Shown here in pieces: positions 63,811 through 64,000 of a stretch of 64,000 nt of DNA (position 1 is the first letter of the stretch; the number at the start of each line of letters is the position of its first letter). The notes under the pieces were generated by a model. It saw only the letters and a list, made by a program, of their open reading frames with translations, had not been told where the DNA came from and ran no database searches. The position numbers and the translations under genes are program-made. The stretch is taken from NCBI GenBank assembly GCA_030407315.1, contig JALQPE010000348.1:1-64000 (forward strand), in the 5' to 3' direction. This stretch comes from Asparagopsis taxiformis. Lineage: Eukaryota > Rhodophyta > Florideophyceae > Bonnemaisoniales > Bonnemaisoniaceae.

Positions 63811-64000
63811 CTCCCCCTCTTTGACCTTCTCGATTAATGATTTGGTAGTTACCCCCATAAGTTCACGAAGCTTGACGAACTGAATCCTTTGCGGAGGCTT
63901 AGTGAGGACATCCGCTACCATATCGGATGTTGGACAGTAGTCGATATCGAACATCCCTTCGAGGAGGCAATCCCAGACAAAGTGGTACCGAATGTCGATA
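63805..64000 (-). CDS. Copia pol C-terminus (RNase H), partial
   Basis: The minus strand encodes the end of RNase H: IDIRYHFVWD, then DMVADVLTKPP and LRELMGV, typical of Copia, with stop TGA inside the LTR. The gene continues beyond the right edge. Confidence 0.9.
   Translation of the reverse strand, partial: IDIRYHFVWDCLLEGMFDIDYCPTSDMVADVLTKPPQRIQFVKLRELMGVTTKSLIEKVKEGEC

Overview
The window looks like repeat-dominated nuclear DNA of a eukaryote. Genes are intron-poor, there are LTR retrotransposons of both major classes (a chromodomain Ty3/Gypsy element and three Ty1/Copia insertions), and host genes are short and tightly packed. A red alga is my best guess, from the intron-free compact gene style and the kind of repeats, but nothing in the window proves it.

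Layout. 1-5.9 kb: GC-rich, frameshifted Gypsy chromovirus remnant on the minus strand. 5.9-8.5 kb: decayed or unassigned DNA. 8.5-12.7 kb: a host island with a damaged XMAP215/CKAP5-type TOG gene, a small tail-anchored membrane protein gene and a truncated M50 (site-2-protease type) gene. 12.7-21 kb: element I, which encodes a DDE-like transposase, a shortened relative of it, and a ParB-like/beta-class N6-adenine methyltransferase fusion; it is studded with the palindrome AGAAC-N3-GTTCT. 21-23.7 kb: a broken small gene and simple or tandem repeats. 23.7-40.7 kb: element II copy 1, with a Tnp2/Plavaka-like transposase, a coiled-coil gene, an N6-methyltransferase-SET fusion, a ParB-like protein and a candidate 2OG-Fe(II) dioxygenase. 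40.7-44.3 kb: a truncated Copia element with an extra zinc-finger ORF. 44.3-63.3 kb: element II copy 2, inverted relative to copy 1 and damaged by two Copia insertions (48.8-54.8 kb complete; 63.3 kb to the edge partial).

Main point: elements I and II carry unrelated transposases but the same kind of chromatin/DNA-modification cargo (ParB-like fold plus DPPY methyltransferase; in II also SET and probable dioxygenase). Each is marked by its own repeated palindrome: seven AGAAC-N3-GTTCT sites in I, and a 16-bp palindrome TGTGCCGTACGGCACA inside every copy of a ~185-bp noncoding module in II. I infer that the palindromes are recognition sites for the ParB-like proteins or the methyltransferases, so that the elements mark their own DNA and chromatin. 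This is a hypothesis.

Copy 1 of element II keeps an intact transposase and MTase-SET reading frame. Copy 2 is dead: frameshifted transposase, split MTase-SET, truncated ParB, no dioxygenase. Exact element ends (terminal inverted repeats) could not be fixed by eye for element I or II.
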